Assembly: GCA_003152595.1 (NCBI GenBank)
Contig: PMAM01000143.1
Span: forward strand, 14,509 to 46,893
Length of the DNA stretch: 32,385 nucleotides
Reading direction: 5' to 3'
From: Acidobacterium sp.
GTDB taxonomy: Bacteria; Acidobacteriota; Terriglobia; Terriglobales; Acidobacteriaceae
Below the pieces are notes generated by a model, which made no database searches, was not told where the DNA came from, and saw nothing but the letters and a program-made list of their open reading frames with translations. Shown piece by piece: positions 13,263 through 21,874 of this stretch. The stretch's first letter is position 1. Every line of letters starts with the position of its first letter. The translations under genes and the position numbers were made by a program.

Positions 13263-16031
13263 ATGTTCGGGAACGGAAAAACCATGCCGAAGCTGATTAC
13301 GCTGTTCATCGTGCTGTTAACTCCCTGCGGTGTGGTTGCTCAGGGGGCTGCCGCCATCGCCGGTCCGCAACGCATCGAGCTCACGCAGGGATGGAGACTG
13401 ATGCCAGCCCGGGAAACGGCGGCGCCTGGAGAGGTAATCTCGACGGCGGAGTACGATGCAGCGGGGTGGCACCCGATCCATCGCATGCCGGCGACGGTGC
13501 TGGAGATTCTTGAGGAAGACGGGGTGTATCCGAATCTCTATTTCGGCATGAACCTGCTGAAGGAGGTTCCCCAGGATCTGTATCTGCAGGACTGGTGGTA
13601 CCGCACCCGTTTCACGGCTCCGGCCGACGCACCGGTTTACTGGCTGGAGTTTCCCGGCATCAACTACCGGGCCGAGATATGGCTGAACGGACATCATGTG
13701 GCGAACAGCCAGCAGGTGGTGGGGATGTATACCGCGCGCGAGCTGGATGTGACGCAGTGGATGCGGCCGGGCGAGGAGAACACACTTGCGGTGAAAGTCA
13801 CGCCGGAGCGTGCTATTCAGGATGTGAACGGCGTGGAGCTGGCAGACAGCTGGTTTGACTGGATCAACTGGAAATACCTGGGGTATCAGGGGCCCAGGCC
13901 TCCTCAGAGCCACGGGATCTCATTTGTACCCGATCGGAATGCGGGAATCTGGAAGCCGGTCTACCTGCGCATGTCGGGTCCGGTGACGGTGAGCCACCCG
14001 CTGGTCGATACGGTGTTACCGCTGCCCCATACGAATTCCGCACGGCTGACCGTGTATGCGGAGCTGGGAAATGCCTGGCAGCAACCGATCCAGGGAGTCC
14101 TGACGGCGACTATTACGCGCAAGGGCAAGCGGGAGATCCGACTGCAGCAACCCGTGAGCCTGGCAGCGGGCGAGCATCGGGAGGCGAGCTTTGCTCCGGA
14201 CCAGTTTCCGCAGCTTACCGTCGTAAATCCCGATCTTTGGTGGCCTTACACGATGGGGCAGCCGAACCTTTACGACCTCCAGCTGAAGTTCGTGGAGGGC
14301 GGAAGGACCTCCGATGAATCGCACATCCGATTTGGAATCCGGACGATTACGCAACATCGCGATGACGACGAGCGGTTTCCGGAAGTGGGCAAGGGGGGCA
14401 ACTTCTACCTGCAGGTCAACGGCCGCAACTTTCTTGTACGCGGCGCGGTGTACACGCCGGATCTGTTGTACCGGTACGATCCTGCCCGGGAAACGACAGT
14501 GCTGCGCTATGTGAAGAACCTGGGGCTGAACATGTTGCGCTGGGAATCGAAGATCGCGAGCGACCACATCGTGGAGGAGGCGGATGAGGAAGGAATTCCG
14601 CTGCTGCTGGGGTGGATGTGCTGCAACCAATGGGAGAAGTGGGATCAGTGGAGCGCGGAGGACCACAAGGTGGCGGGAGAGAGCCTGCGCTCGCAGATCC
14701 TGATGCTGCGGGCCCATGCATCGGTGTTTCTGTGGGCGAACGGGAGCGATGGATTGCCCCCGGTGCGAGTGCGGAATCAATATCACGGGATTCTGCAGGA
14801 GCTGCACTGGCAAAACGCCGTGGTGGACACGGTGTCATCGTTTGCGCGCGGTCCGGATGGGAACCGTGAATGGGATGGCATCCACATGCAGGGGCCGTAC
14901 AGCTGGCGGCCGCCCACCTACTGGTTCAGCGGGCGGTATGCCGCAGCGCGGGGGGCCTGCGCGGAGCAGGGAGACAATGAGGACATTCCGCCGTACGAGA
15001 GCCTGAAGAAATTCATTCCGGCGGATCGACTGTGGCCGATCAACGAGACGTGGTACTTCCATGCCGGCTCGAACGAGGGTAACAATACGCTGGCGAATAT
15101 TCAGCGGGCGGTGAACCGGAGATACGGACCTTCGACGAGCGCTGAGGAATTTGCGCGCAAGGCGCAGCTGGCGGCGTACGAAGATACGCGCGCCCAGTTC
15201 GAGGATTTCGCCGCGAATGGCTGGCCGAATCATAAGATGACCCTCTACTGGATGCTGGACAGCCAGTGGCCTTCGTTCTTCGGACACCTCTTTGACAGTT
15301 ACCTCAAACCCGGCGGGTCCTACTACGGAGCGATGAAGGGGCTGCGTCCGCTGTCGGTGGTCTTCGACTCCTTTGCGACCGGCGACCACAGTCAGGCACA
15401 TTTTACGGTGGTCAATCAGACGCCGGTGGAGCAGCAGAGGCTGACCGCGCGGATTCGCATCTACGACCTCGAGGGCAGGCTCCGGGAGGACAGGACCATC
15501 GCCTCCATCGCTGTGGACTCGGGCGGCGCAGCTCACATCCTGACCCTTGCGAAGCCACAGGAAATTACGCCGGTGTACTTCGTGCGATGTGAGCTGTTCG
15601 ATTCCCGGCGAAACCACATTGCGGAGAATGTCTACTGGCAGTCGACGAAGGACGACGATCTCGGTGATCCGAAGAACGACGATTCGTTCGATCTGCAGCA
15701 GCGGAGCTGGGCCGATATGACTGCGCTGAACACATTGCCCGAGGTACAGCTGGAATTAAGCGCCGAAGAAACGCATAGAAGCGCCGAGAGCCGCGTGACC
15801 CTCCGGCTGCAGAACTCCACCGACCATATTGCCTTCTTCGAGCGTGCAACCATTATCAGATCGAAAGACGGTGATGAGATTCTGCCCATTGAGTATGACG
15901 ACAACTATGTGACCGTGTTCCCGCACGAAACGACCGAGATCCACGGAATGATTCGCGATGCGGACGGAGCACCGAAGTGGGTTCGAGTGCGCGGATACAA
16001 CACCTCGGAGCAAGAGGTACAAGTCCGGTAG
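13263..16031 (+). CDS. Exported GH2 hydrolase, exo-beta-D-glucosaminidase-like
   Basis: A protein of 922 residues from ATG 13263, with a signal peptide ending near GVVAQ; a start at ATG 13284 is equally possible, and an upstream TTG at 13203 is unlikely. GH2 domains in order: sugar-binding jelly roll (~40-235; WYRTRFTAP, LEFPGINYRAEIWLNG), immunoglobulin-like domain (~240-360; NAGIWKPVYLR), TIM barrel (~375-640) and C-terminal beta domains (WMLDSQWPSFFGHLFDSY at ~675). In the barrel, FLWANGSDGLPP (~489-500) has Asp where most GH2 enzymes have the Asn-Glu acid/base pair, the hallmark of the exo-beta-D-glucosaminidase (CsxA) group. The Glu in ACAEQGDNEDIPP (~568) would be the nucleophile. Such enzymes release glucosamine from chitosan-type ends. 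This fits the AgaS-like enzyme of the locus. It follows the permease by 100 bases and is probably co-transcribed with it. Confidence 0.85.
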   Translation: MFGNGKTMPKLITLFIVLLTPCGVVAQGAAAIAGPQRIELTQGWRLMPARETAAPGEVISTAEYDAAGWHPIHRMPATVLEILEEDGVYPNLYFGMNLLKEVPQDLYLQDWWYRTRFTAPADAPVYWLEFPGINYRAEIWLNGHHVANSQQVVGMYTARELDVTQWMRPGEENTLAVKVTPERAIQDVNGVELADSWFDWINWKYLGYQGPRPPQSHGISFVPDRNAGIWKPVYLRMSGPVTVSHPLVDTVLPLPHTNSARLTVYAELGNAWQQPIQGVLTATITRKGKREIRLQQPVSLAAGEHREASFAPDQFPQLTVVNPDLWWPYTMGQPNLYDLQLKFVEGGRTSDESHIRFGIRTITQHRDDDERFPEVGKGGNFYLQVNGRNFLVRGAVYTPDLLYRYDPARETTVLRYVKNLGLNMLRWESKIASDHIVEEADEEGIPLLLGWMCCNQWEKWDQWSAEDHKVAGESLRSQILMLRAHASVFLWANGSDGLPPVRVRNQYHGILQELHWQNAVVDTVSSFARGPDGNREWDGIHMQGPYSWRPPTYWFSGRYAAARGACAEQGDNEDIPPYESLKKFIPADRLWPINETWYFHAGSNEGNNTLANIQRAVNRRYGPSTSAEEFARKAQLAAYEDTRAQFEDFAANGWPNHKMTLYWMLDSQWPSFFGHLFDSYLKPGGSYYGAMKGLRPLSVVFDSFATGDHSQAHFTVVNQTPVEQQRLTARIRIYDLEGRLREDRTIASIAVDSGGAAHILTLAKPQEITPVYFVRCELFDSRRNHIAENVYWQSTKDDDLGDPKNDDSFDLQQRSWADMTALNTLPEVQLELSAEETHRSAESRVTLRLQNSTDHIAFFERATIIRSKDGDEILPIEYDDNYVTVFPHETTEIHGMIRDADGAPKWVRVRGYNTSEQEVQVR

Positions 16032-16246
16032 GTCTGCCGCTGTGACCGAAACCCTGCAAAAAGAAATGAAGCTGTACAGGTGGAAGCGGTCCCTTGTGCT
16101 CTGGGAACATTTCGCAATCAGATGATGAACCGCCACAACGCAGTCGCCTGTTCCCCAGGGTCCCTGCATGCGAAGACCCGGGACACCCGGGTCTTATCCG
16201 GAAGCGCAATTTGCGGAGTATGCTTCCCAAATCGTTCACGTCCAGG
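16032..16246. other. Intergenic stretch after the GH2 gene
   Basis: No gene is recognised here. Part of it may be the decayed 3' end of the ADOP fragment that follows on the reverse strand (reverse frames read weakly permease-like up to about 16190), but I cannot align it with confidence. No strong terminator hairpin is seen after the GH2 stop. Confidence 0.4.
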
Positions 16247-16411
16247 CGAAGCAAGCGTGCCCGCGGCGAGGCCGACGATCGCCAGGCGCAGGGTCTGCTG
16301 GACACGACTCCGGTCGTACCCAGTGCCATGCGCACGCCAATCTCCTGCGTCTTTTGTGGTAACCGAGCAGGAAATGACTCCATAAATCCCCAGTGCGGCG
16401 AGCAGGATTCC
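16247..16411 (-). pseudogene. Degenerate ADOP/MacB-type permease C-terminal fragment
   Basis: On the reverse strand three consecutive pieces in alternating frames rebuild a typical MacB-like permease tail. ILLAALGIYGVISCSVT comes first (~16408-16358), then PQKTQEIGVRMALGTTG in another frame (~16359-16309), then QQTLRLAIVGLAAGTLAS back in the first frame (16300-16247). The intact gene at 16975 has the same boxes (GLYGTLAYRVNRRTAEIGVRMAVGA). At least two frameshifts are needed and no N-terminal part is present, so this is a relic. It lies in the opposite orientation to the intact ADOP gene, less than 200 bases from its PadR partner. Confidence 0.7.
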
Positions 16412-16565
16412 CCGGGGTAGCAAAGATCGTGACCAACGGGACAAAGAAGCGGGGCGGCGTCACTGAGCGATCGACAAGCATAGTTGCAACGCAGACCTTG
16501 CGCTTGGTTCGCTGGTAAGAAGTCCGGGATTTCTCTGCCTGAGAGCCGATCCCCCATCTCTTAGG

Positions 16566-16595
16566 TTGACATCCGACCCAAAGCGGGTCCATACT
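16566..16595 (+). promoter_or_regulatory. PadR promoter with palindromic operator in the spacer
   Basis: TTGACA (16566-16571, a perfect -35), an 18-base spacer and CATACT (16590-16595) form a strong promoter. The spacer contains a perfect inverted repeat GACCC-AAAGC-GGGTC (16575-16589), well placed for autorepression by the PadR protein. The -10 ends only 8 bases before the PadR ATG at 16604, so transcription should start at or within one or two bases of the ATG. Confidence 0.7.
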
Positions 16596-16603
16596 CCTGT
16601 CGA

Positions 16604-16972
16604 ATGCCGACCCAACTGCCCAGCGACGACCGCATCGCTCTCCTGCAGGGCACCCTCGACCTGCTCATCCTCCGCACTCTGCTCTTCGGTCCCTGTCACG
16701 GCCAGGGTGTTGCCCGCTCCATCCAGCGCCAGTCTGAAGAAGTCCTCTTCGTCGACCACGGCTCTCTCTACCTCGCCCTTCAGCGCCTCGAAGACAAAAA
16801 GTGGATTCGCGCCCGCTGGGGCGTGAGCGAAAACAACCGCCGCGCTCGCTTCTATGAGCTCACTCCCAAAGGCCGGGCTCAGCTGGCTGAAAAAACCTCG
16901 CAGTGGAACCGCCTCACTGAAGCCATGGCCCGCATTCTCAATGCCGCTGGTGCGCAAAACGAGGAGGTCTGA
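16604..16972 (+). CDS. PadR-family transcriptional regulator (acidobacterial ADOP-associated type)
   Basis: A protein of 122 residues, the usual size of the short PadR group. The winged helix covers ~10-95: [23 protein letters not shown] at the start, [19 protein letters not shown] as recognition helix and wing entry, then [16 protein letters not shown]-terminal helix for dimerisation follows. PadR repressors sense small molecules or stress and usually control a neighbouring transporter. Here the gene precedes the ADOP permease by two bases (stop TGA 16970-16972, next ATG 16975), and the permease ribosome binding site GAGGAGG lies inside the end of this gene, so the two are co-translated. No Shine-Dalgarno precedes this ATG, consistent with a leaderless message. 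Confidence 0.92.
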   Translation: MPTQLPSDDRIALLQGTLDLLILRTLLFGPCHGQGVARSIQRQSEEVLFVDHGSLYLALQRLEDKKWIRARWGVSENNRRARFYELTPKGRAQLAEKTSQWNRLTEAMARILNAAGAQNEEV

Positions 16973-16974
16973 TC

Positions 16975-19620
16975 ATGTTCCGTCGCCGCCGCAGCGAAGA
17001 CGATTTTGCAGAAGAAATTCGCGCCCACCTCGAACTCGAAGACGACGACCTCCGTCAGGAAGGCATTTCCCCCGAGAAAGCCCGCTTCCAGGCTCGCCGC
17101 ACCTTCGGCAATGTTCGCGCTGCCCAGGAGAGCTTCTACCTCCGCGGTCGCTGGATCTGGCTCGATCGCTTCCTCCGCGACCTTCGCTTCGGCCTCCGCT
17201 CCATGCGCCAAAGCCCCGGCTTCACCGCCACCGCCATCCTTACCCTCGCACTTGGCATGGGCGCGAATACCGCGGTCTTCAGTGTCATGAATGCCGTTCT
17301 CCTGCGTTCGCTCCCCGTGGCCGATCCCCAGCGCGTCGTCTACCTCGAAACCTCCAGCCGCCCTTTCGGCGCCAGCAACATTGACGCCCACGACACCTTC
17401 TCTTACGCCGTCTACACCGCCCTGCGTCCGCCCAACGGCGCCCTCAACGACCTCATCGCCGTCGGCCTTCTCTCCGGGGACAAGGTCGGCATTCGCATCA
17501 GCAGCGTCCCCGAACAGGCCGAAGCCGATATGGTCTCCGGCAATTTCTTCTCCGGCCTCGGCGTCCCCATCGTCCGCGGACGCGGCTTCACCCCGCAGGA
17601 TGAAGCCATCAGCGCCTCCGTCCTCGTCCTCAGCTACGACTACTGGGCCCACCGCTTCGATCGCGATCCGAACGTCCTCGGCAGCACCATCACCGTCAAA
17701 GGCGTTCCCTTCACCGTCATCGGTATCAGCGACCGGGGCTTTGAAGGCGTCGAGCCCACCCACTCCACCGATTTCTGGATTCCCCTGCAGAACCGCCTCG
17801 CGTTCAACGTCCTCGGCAATCCCCCTGAAAAAGGCAAGCTCTATCAGGCCGATCCCACCTGGTGGTGCCTCCGCCTCATCGGCCGCCTCGCCCCCGGCGT
17901 CAGTCGCGCTCAGGCCATCGGCCGGCTCCAGCCCATCTTCCAGAACGCATCCCGCATGGGCCTGGGCAATCCCCAGCCTGGAGAGCGCCCGGTCGTTCTC
18001 AGCTTTTCCGACCCGAAGAGCTTCCCCGGCTACGACACGCGGTACGGCCAGCCCCTCCGCATGCTCATGGCCATGGTCGGCCTCGTCCTGCTCATCGCTC
18101 TCACCAACCTCATCATGCTGCTCATGGCGCGCAACGCCGCCCGCCAGCGCGAGTTCTCCCTCCGCCTCGCTCTCGGCGCCCGCCCCGCGGAACTCCTCCG
18201 CCAGCTCCTTACCGAATCCGTCCTCCTCGTCCTCCTCGGCGGCGCGCTCGCCTGGGCCTTTGCTGAGTTAGCGACGCGCGTGCTCGCCCGCTGGGCTCTC
18301 ATCGAATCCAGCCTGGTTCCCGACCGCACCGTTCTCCTCTTTACCGCTGGCGTGCTCACCGTCAGCGCGCTGCTGTTGGGCTTCGCGCCTTTCCGCGCCG
18401 CCCTCGACGCTGGCCTCGCTCTGAAAACATCGGCTGCTGCCGCACACATCGACGGCGGCAAAACCCGGCTCGGGAAAGCCATCGTCGTCCTGCAGATGGC
18501 TCTCTGCCTCGTGCTCCTCGTTGGCGCCGCCCTGCTCACCCGCACCCTGCAGAACCTCCGCAACATCCCCCTCGGCATGAACACCTCCGGCCTCGTGGTC
18601 TTCGGCCTCAATCCGCAAAACGCTCATGCCCAGCCCCAGCTCGTCCACTTTTATCAGGATCTCCAGACGCGTCTACGCGCTCTCCCCGGCATCGAATCCA
18701 CGACCGTGATGTCCAGCCGCCTCGGTTCCGGATGGTCCAACAACTCCAGCGTGACCATCGACGTCCGAGAAGACCGTACCGCCGGCGGCGACGAGCCCAC
18801 AGTCCGCATGAATGACATCGGTCCAGGCTTCTTCCACACCCTCCAGGTCCCCATCCTTCTCGGCCGCGAATTCACCGACGCCGACGGCGCGTCCAAAAAC
18901 GACGTCGCGATCGTGAACCAGCTCTTCGTTGATACCTTTTTCCCGCACCAGAACCCCCTCGGCCATCAGGTCAACGGCGCCACGATCGTCGGCGTCGTCG
19001 CCAATCACAAATACCGCAGCCTGCAGGAAGAACCCATCCCCATGGCCTGGTGGGACTACGCCCAGGGCCCCGGCGAAGGCGAGATGAATGTCGAATTGCG
19101 CGTCCGTGGCACCGACCCACTCGCGATCCTGCCCTCGGTGCAAAATGCAGTCGCGCGGATGGATCCCAACGCTCCGCTCATCCAGCCCATGCTCCAGCGC
19201 GAGCAGTTTGAGACCACCATCTCCCAGCAGCTCCTCTTCGCGCGCCTCTCGGAGTTTTTCGGACTTCTCGCCGTCATCCTCGTCGCCACCGGTCTCTACG
19301 GAACCCTCGCGTATCGCGTGAATCGCCGTACCGCGGAAATCGGCGTCCGCATGGCCGTCGGCGCCCGCCGCGGCCAGGTCGTCTGGATGATCCTGCGCGA
19401 CAGCCTTGCCCTCACCGCCATCGGCGTGGTCCTCGGTATCCCACTCGCCATGCTGGTCGGGCGCGCCCTCGCCTCATCGCTCTATGGCGTTCAGCCTCTC
19501 GACCCGCTGAGTTATTTCCTGTCTGTTGCTGGCGTCGCCTTCGTCGCCCTCGCCGCCGGAGCACTCCCGGCTTCTCGCGCCGCCGGCATCGATCCGCTCT
19601 CGGCGCTGCGGACGGAGTGA
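16975..19620 (+). CDS. ADOP (acidobacterial duplicated orphan permease), MacB-like ABC permease
   Basis: A protein of 881 residues. The N-terminal cytoplasmic prefix (~1-75; DDFAEEIRAHLELE, ARRTFGN, LDRFLRDLRFGLRSM) is typical of ADOP proteins. Two MacB-like units follow: TM helix at ~83-105 (ILTLALGMGANTAVFSVMNAVL) with a periplasmic domain and three-helix FtsX-like block (~360-480), then a second periplasmic domain and FtsX block (~750-880; LSEFFGLLAVILVATGLYGTLAYRVN, AEIGVRMAVGARRGQV) ending ASRAAGIDPLSALRTE. There is no ATPase gene next to it, hence 'orphan'. Related MacB systems act in export or envelope stress; the substrate is unknown. The coding strand is markedly pyrimidine-rich (C-ending codons), unlike the purine-rich coding strand of the GH2 gene before it. 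Confidence 0.93.
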   Translation: MFRRRRSEDDFAEEIRAHLELEDDDLRQEGISPEKARFQARRTFGNVRAAQESFYLRGRWIWLDRFLRDLRFGLRSMRQSPGFTATAILTLALGMGANTAVFSVMNAVLLRSLPVADPQRVVYLETSSRPFGASNIDAHDTFSYAVYTALRPPNGALNDLIAVGLLSGDKVGIRISSVPEQAEADMVSGNFFSGLGVPIVRGRGFTPQDEAISASVLVLSYDYWAHRFDRDPNVLGSTITVKGVPFTVIGISDRGFEGVEPTHSTDFWIPLQNRLAFNVLGNPPEKGKLYQADPTWWCLRLIGRLAPGVSRAQAIGRLQPIFQNASRMGLGNPQPGERPVVLSFSDPKSFPGYDTRYGQPLRMLMAMVGLVLLIALTNLIMLLMARNAARQREFSLRLALGARPAELLRQLLTESVLLVLLGGALAWAFAELATRVLARWALIESSLVPDRTVLLFTAGVLTVSALLLGFAPFRAALDAGLALKTSAAAAHIDGGKTRLGKAIVVLQMALCLVLLVGAALLTRTLQNLRNIPLGMNTSGLVVFGLNPQNAHAQPQLVHFYQDLQTRLRALPGIESTTVMSSRLGSGWSNNSSVTIDVREDRTAGGDEPTVRMNDIGPGFFHTLQVPILLGREFTDADGASKNDVAIVNQLFVDTFFPHQNPLGHQVNGATIVGVVANHKYRSLQEEPIPMAWWDYAQGPGEGEMNVELRVRGTDPLAILPSVQNAVARMDPNAPLIQPMLQREQFETTISQQLLFARLSEFFGLLAVILVATGLYGTLAYRVNRRTAEIGVRMAVGARRGQVVWMILRDSLALTAIGVVLGIPLAMLVGRALASSLYGVQPLDPLSYFLSVAGVAFVALAAGALPASRAAGIDPLSALRTE

Positions 19621-19822
19621 GGTTCTCAGCGATCCAAGCAGCGTGTGGTCGTGTCAACGAGCGATGAATCGACAAATGCAATCAACAAGGGGTTAGCCTG
19701 AGTCGCGAACTTTTCAGCAACCGATTCGTAGCCGACTCTCTTAAAAAGAGACGTGATCGGCGTTCATGTTATCTCTCTCGCCGAATCCCCTCATGCATTT
19801 CTGCGCTCTCCTCGCCGCGCGG
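19621..19822. other. Convergent intergenic region with a small AT-type hairpin
   Basis: Between the ADOP gene (plus) and the GH63-like gene (minus). TCTCTT-AAA-AAGAGA (19737-19751) is a perfect 6-bp hairpin with a 3-base loop. It is short and AT-rich, so at best a weak bidirectional terminator. Nothing else is recognised. Confidence 0.35.
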
Positions 19823-21817
19823 TCACTTCTCTGTCCGATTCGCTTCCAGATATTCGATGTATCCAAGCAAGGCGCCCCAGTGATAAAAACGATCGCTGTT
19901 GCGCACATCGTCGCCGGTGCCGCTGATGGCGTTGTAGTTCTCGTGGACATGGCGGTGCTCCGACCACTCCTTCAGAAACAGGGCGTACGATTTCTGCGCG
20001 AACTCCTGGCGCGCAGCAGGGTCATCGTAGTTACAAAGGCCGAGATACACGAGGTAGTTCATTGGTCCCCAGATCCGGCCGCGCCAGTAATCCTGATCAT
20101 GAAAGGCCGGGTCGTCGCGCTCGATAGAAGGAATCACCCACTGTCCCCAGAACTGGTCCGGGTTCAGCAGGTGCTTCTCGATCATGATGTGCGCCTGCTC
20201 GGGCGTGGCGGCGCGGGCCAACAGAGGATAAAAATTCGTCGGCGAAAGCCGCGTGCTTGATTGCCCGGTGTGCAGGTCCTTATTCAGGAAGATGCCCTCC
20301 TGATCGCTCCAGAGCGTCGAGAGCTTCACCCGATAGCGGGCGGCGCGGTCCTTCAACTCTCTTTCGATCTCCGGTTTGCTCAGTACCTGCGCCATTTCAG
20401 CGAGCGCTTCGCAGTCGGTGATGTACAGGCTCATCAGGCCGACGTCGGCATACTCGAGTACGTGCTTCTGCGCATTGTAGGCGGCGGTATCGTACATCGG
20501 GCTGTTGTCGAGGCCGGACTCAAGAATCGCGCCGGCGCGCGTCCCGCGTGAGTCGTCATCGAGATTTGCGGGGAGATTCTCGCCGTCGCTGCCCCAGGCG
20601 AGATAGCCGTCTATGTCGCGATGCGCCGCCCACCATCGGTTCCAGCGCAGCAACGGTTCGAACGCGTCCTCAAGGAACCAGCGGTCGTTAAATTTCCGAT
20701 AGAGCCCCAGCACGCTGATTGCACCGACCGGCGGCTCCGAGCGATCGAAGCTCTTCCACTCGCCGCCGCGCGCGTAGTTGGGTACAAAGCCCTCAGCCGT
20801 TGCCTCGCGCAGCGTCTCCATGGCATTGGCATAGGCGAGGTCGTGGTTGCCGATCCCCGCCATCGTCGCGGCGAAAAAGTTATCCCAGTCAAAGATCACA
20901 TACCCGCCCCACCCCACACTCCACACGCGGCTCACCGGGGATACGACGCGCTCGCGGCTCGGCTCGTAGATCGTGTCCCAGCCCAGCGTGGTCTCGATCG
21001 CGTCCACAATCGGCCCGTTCTTGCCGACCGCGTGAATGGAATCCTCGTAAGCCTGCCGCTGACTGTCGATTGCTGCCTCAATCTCGCCCAGCGTCCGGCG
21101 TTTGCCGGTGCTAACGCCGACTGGCCCAGTGAGATTGGCGGAGAACCAGGAACCGCCGGTGGGCATATCGATCTGCTCGCGCGCCGGCTCAGATCCAGCG
21201 GGCGCACACGTGCAAAAGACCGGAATCGACCCCGCGGGGCTCTGCGCCTCGATGAAGTCGCTGCGACGCATCGTTGTGCCGGGCCGGTTCCACAGGAAAT
21301 CCACGGTGAAAATGATGGCGGGAGGAAGAGCCGACTCCCGGTTGCCGGGCAAGGGAGTTGCCAGAATTACCACATCGCTGCCGTCGTGCGCGCTCTGCAT
21401 CCGCCATTCGTGCCCGTGCCATGCCACGCGGAGATCGGTGTAGCTGCCCTCCCACGAGTGCGGCCCTGGCGTCACTTGTTCGGCGCCCGGGATCAGCCTC
21501 CCGATCAGCGCATCCTGCAGAAACGCGTCGCTGCCTTCGGTCGTGTTGTGCTTCAATCCTGCGTGGATCGCGAGGCCCTCGGGCAAAAGCACCTGGGTGA
21601 TTACGCTGTGCACATCCCAGGTGTTCCAGCCCTGGGCCAGGCGCTGCTGCACCTGGCGGTACTCAGCGGATTCCGCCGGTGGCAACGCCTGGCCCGGAGC
21701 GATTCGCGAACCGACGGTCGGAGTCTGCGCCTGCGGACTGCAGGACAACCCCATGCCAGCTACCAGGACTGCCAGAGCGTCGCGCGCTACACCGCGCAAC
21801 CGCGTCACTCGATTCAA
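19823..21817 (-). CDS. Exported GH63-like (MGH-type) glycoside hydrolase, (alpha/alpha)6 barrel
   Basis: A protein of about 664 residues from TTG 21817, chosen because GGAGG lies 5 bases upstream; in-frame GTGs at 21835 and 21808 are alternatives. The N-terminal hydrophobic stretch ALAVLVAGMGLSCS is a signal peptide, with a Cys whose context is not a canonical lipobox. After a beta-rich N-terminal domain, the (alpha/alpha)6 barrel has WGGYVIFDWDNFFAA, EGFVPNYARGG, ESGLDNSPMYD (likely acid Asp ~437), WRGRIWGPMNYLVYLGL and HVHENYNAISG (likely base Glu ~626). It ends FYHWGALLGYIEYL. These are the signatures of GH63-like enzymes such as mannosylglycerate hydrolase-type proteins and processing alpha-glucosidases. 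It is the last gene of locus 2, 57 bases after the GH31 stop, and probably trims alpha-linked glucose or mannose. The exact substrate is unknown. Confidence 0.8.
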   Translation of the reverse strand: MNRVTRLRGVARDALAVLVAGMGLSCSPQAQTPTVGSRIAPGQALPPAESAEYRQVQQRLAQGWNTWDVHSVITQVLLPEGLAIHAGLKHNTTEGSDAFLQDALIGRLIPGAEQVTPGPHSWEGSYTDLRVAWHGHEWRMQSAHDGSDVVILATPLPGNRESALPPAIIFTVDFLWNRPGTTMRRSDFIEAQSPAGSIPVFCTCAPAGSEPAREQIDMPTGGSWFSANLTGPVGVSTGKRRTLGEIEAAIDSQRQAYEDSIHAVGKNGPIVDAIETTLGWDTIYEPSRERVVSPVSRVWSVGWGGYVIFDWDNFFAATMAGIGNHDLAYANAMETLREATAEGFVPNYARGGEWKSFDRSEPPVGAISVLGLYRKFNDRWFLEDAFEPLLRWNRWWAAHRDIDGYLAWGSDGENLPANLDDDSRGTRAGAILESGLDNSPMYDTAAYNAQKHVLEYADVGLMSLYITDCEALAEMAQVLSKPEIERELKDRAARYRVKLSTLWSDQEGIFLNKDLHTGQSSTRLSPTNFYPLLARAATPEQAHIMIEKHLLNPDQFWGQWVIPSIERDDPAFHDQDYWRGRIWGPMNYLVYLGLCNYDDPAARQEFAQKSYALFLKEWSEHRHVHENYNAISGTGDDVRNSDRFYHWGALLGYIEYLEANRTEK

Positions 21818-21874
21818 GCTCCCCTCCGGTTGCACAGCGATTCGTAGCCAGCGCCATGCCCGCCGTGCTCCGCT

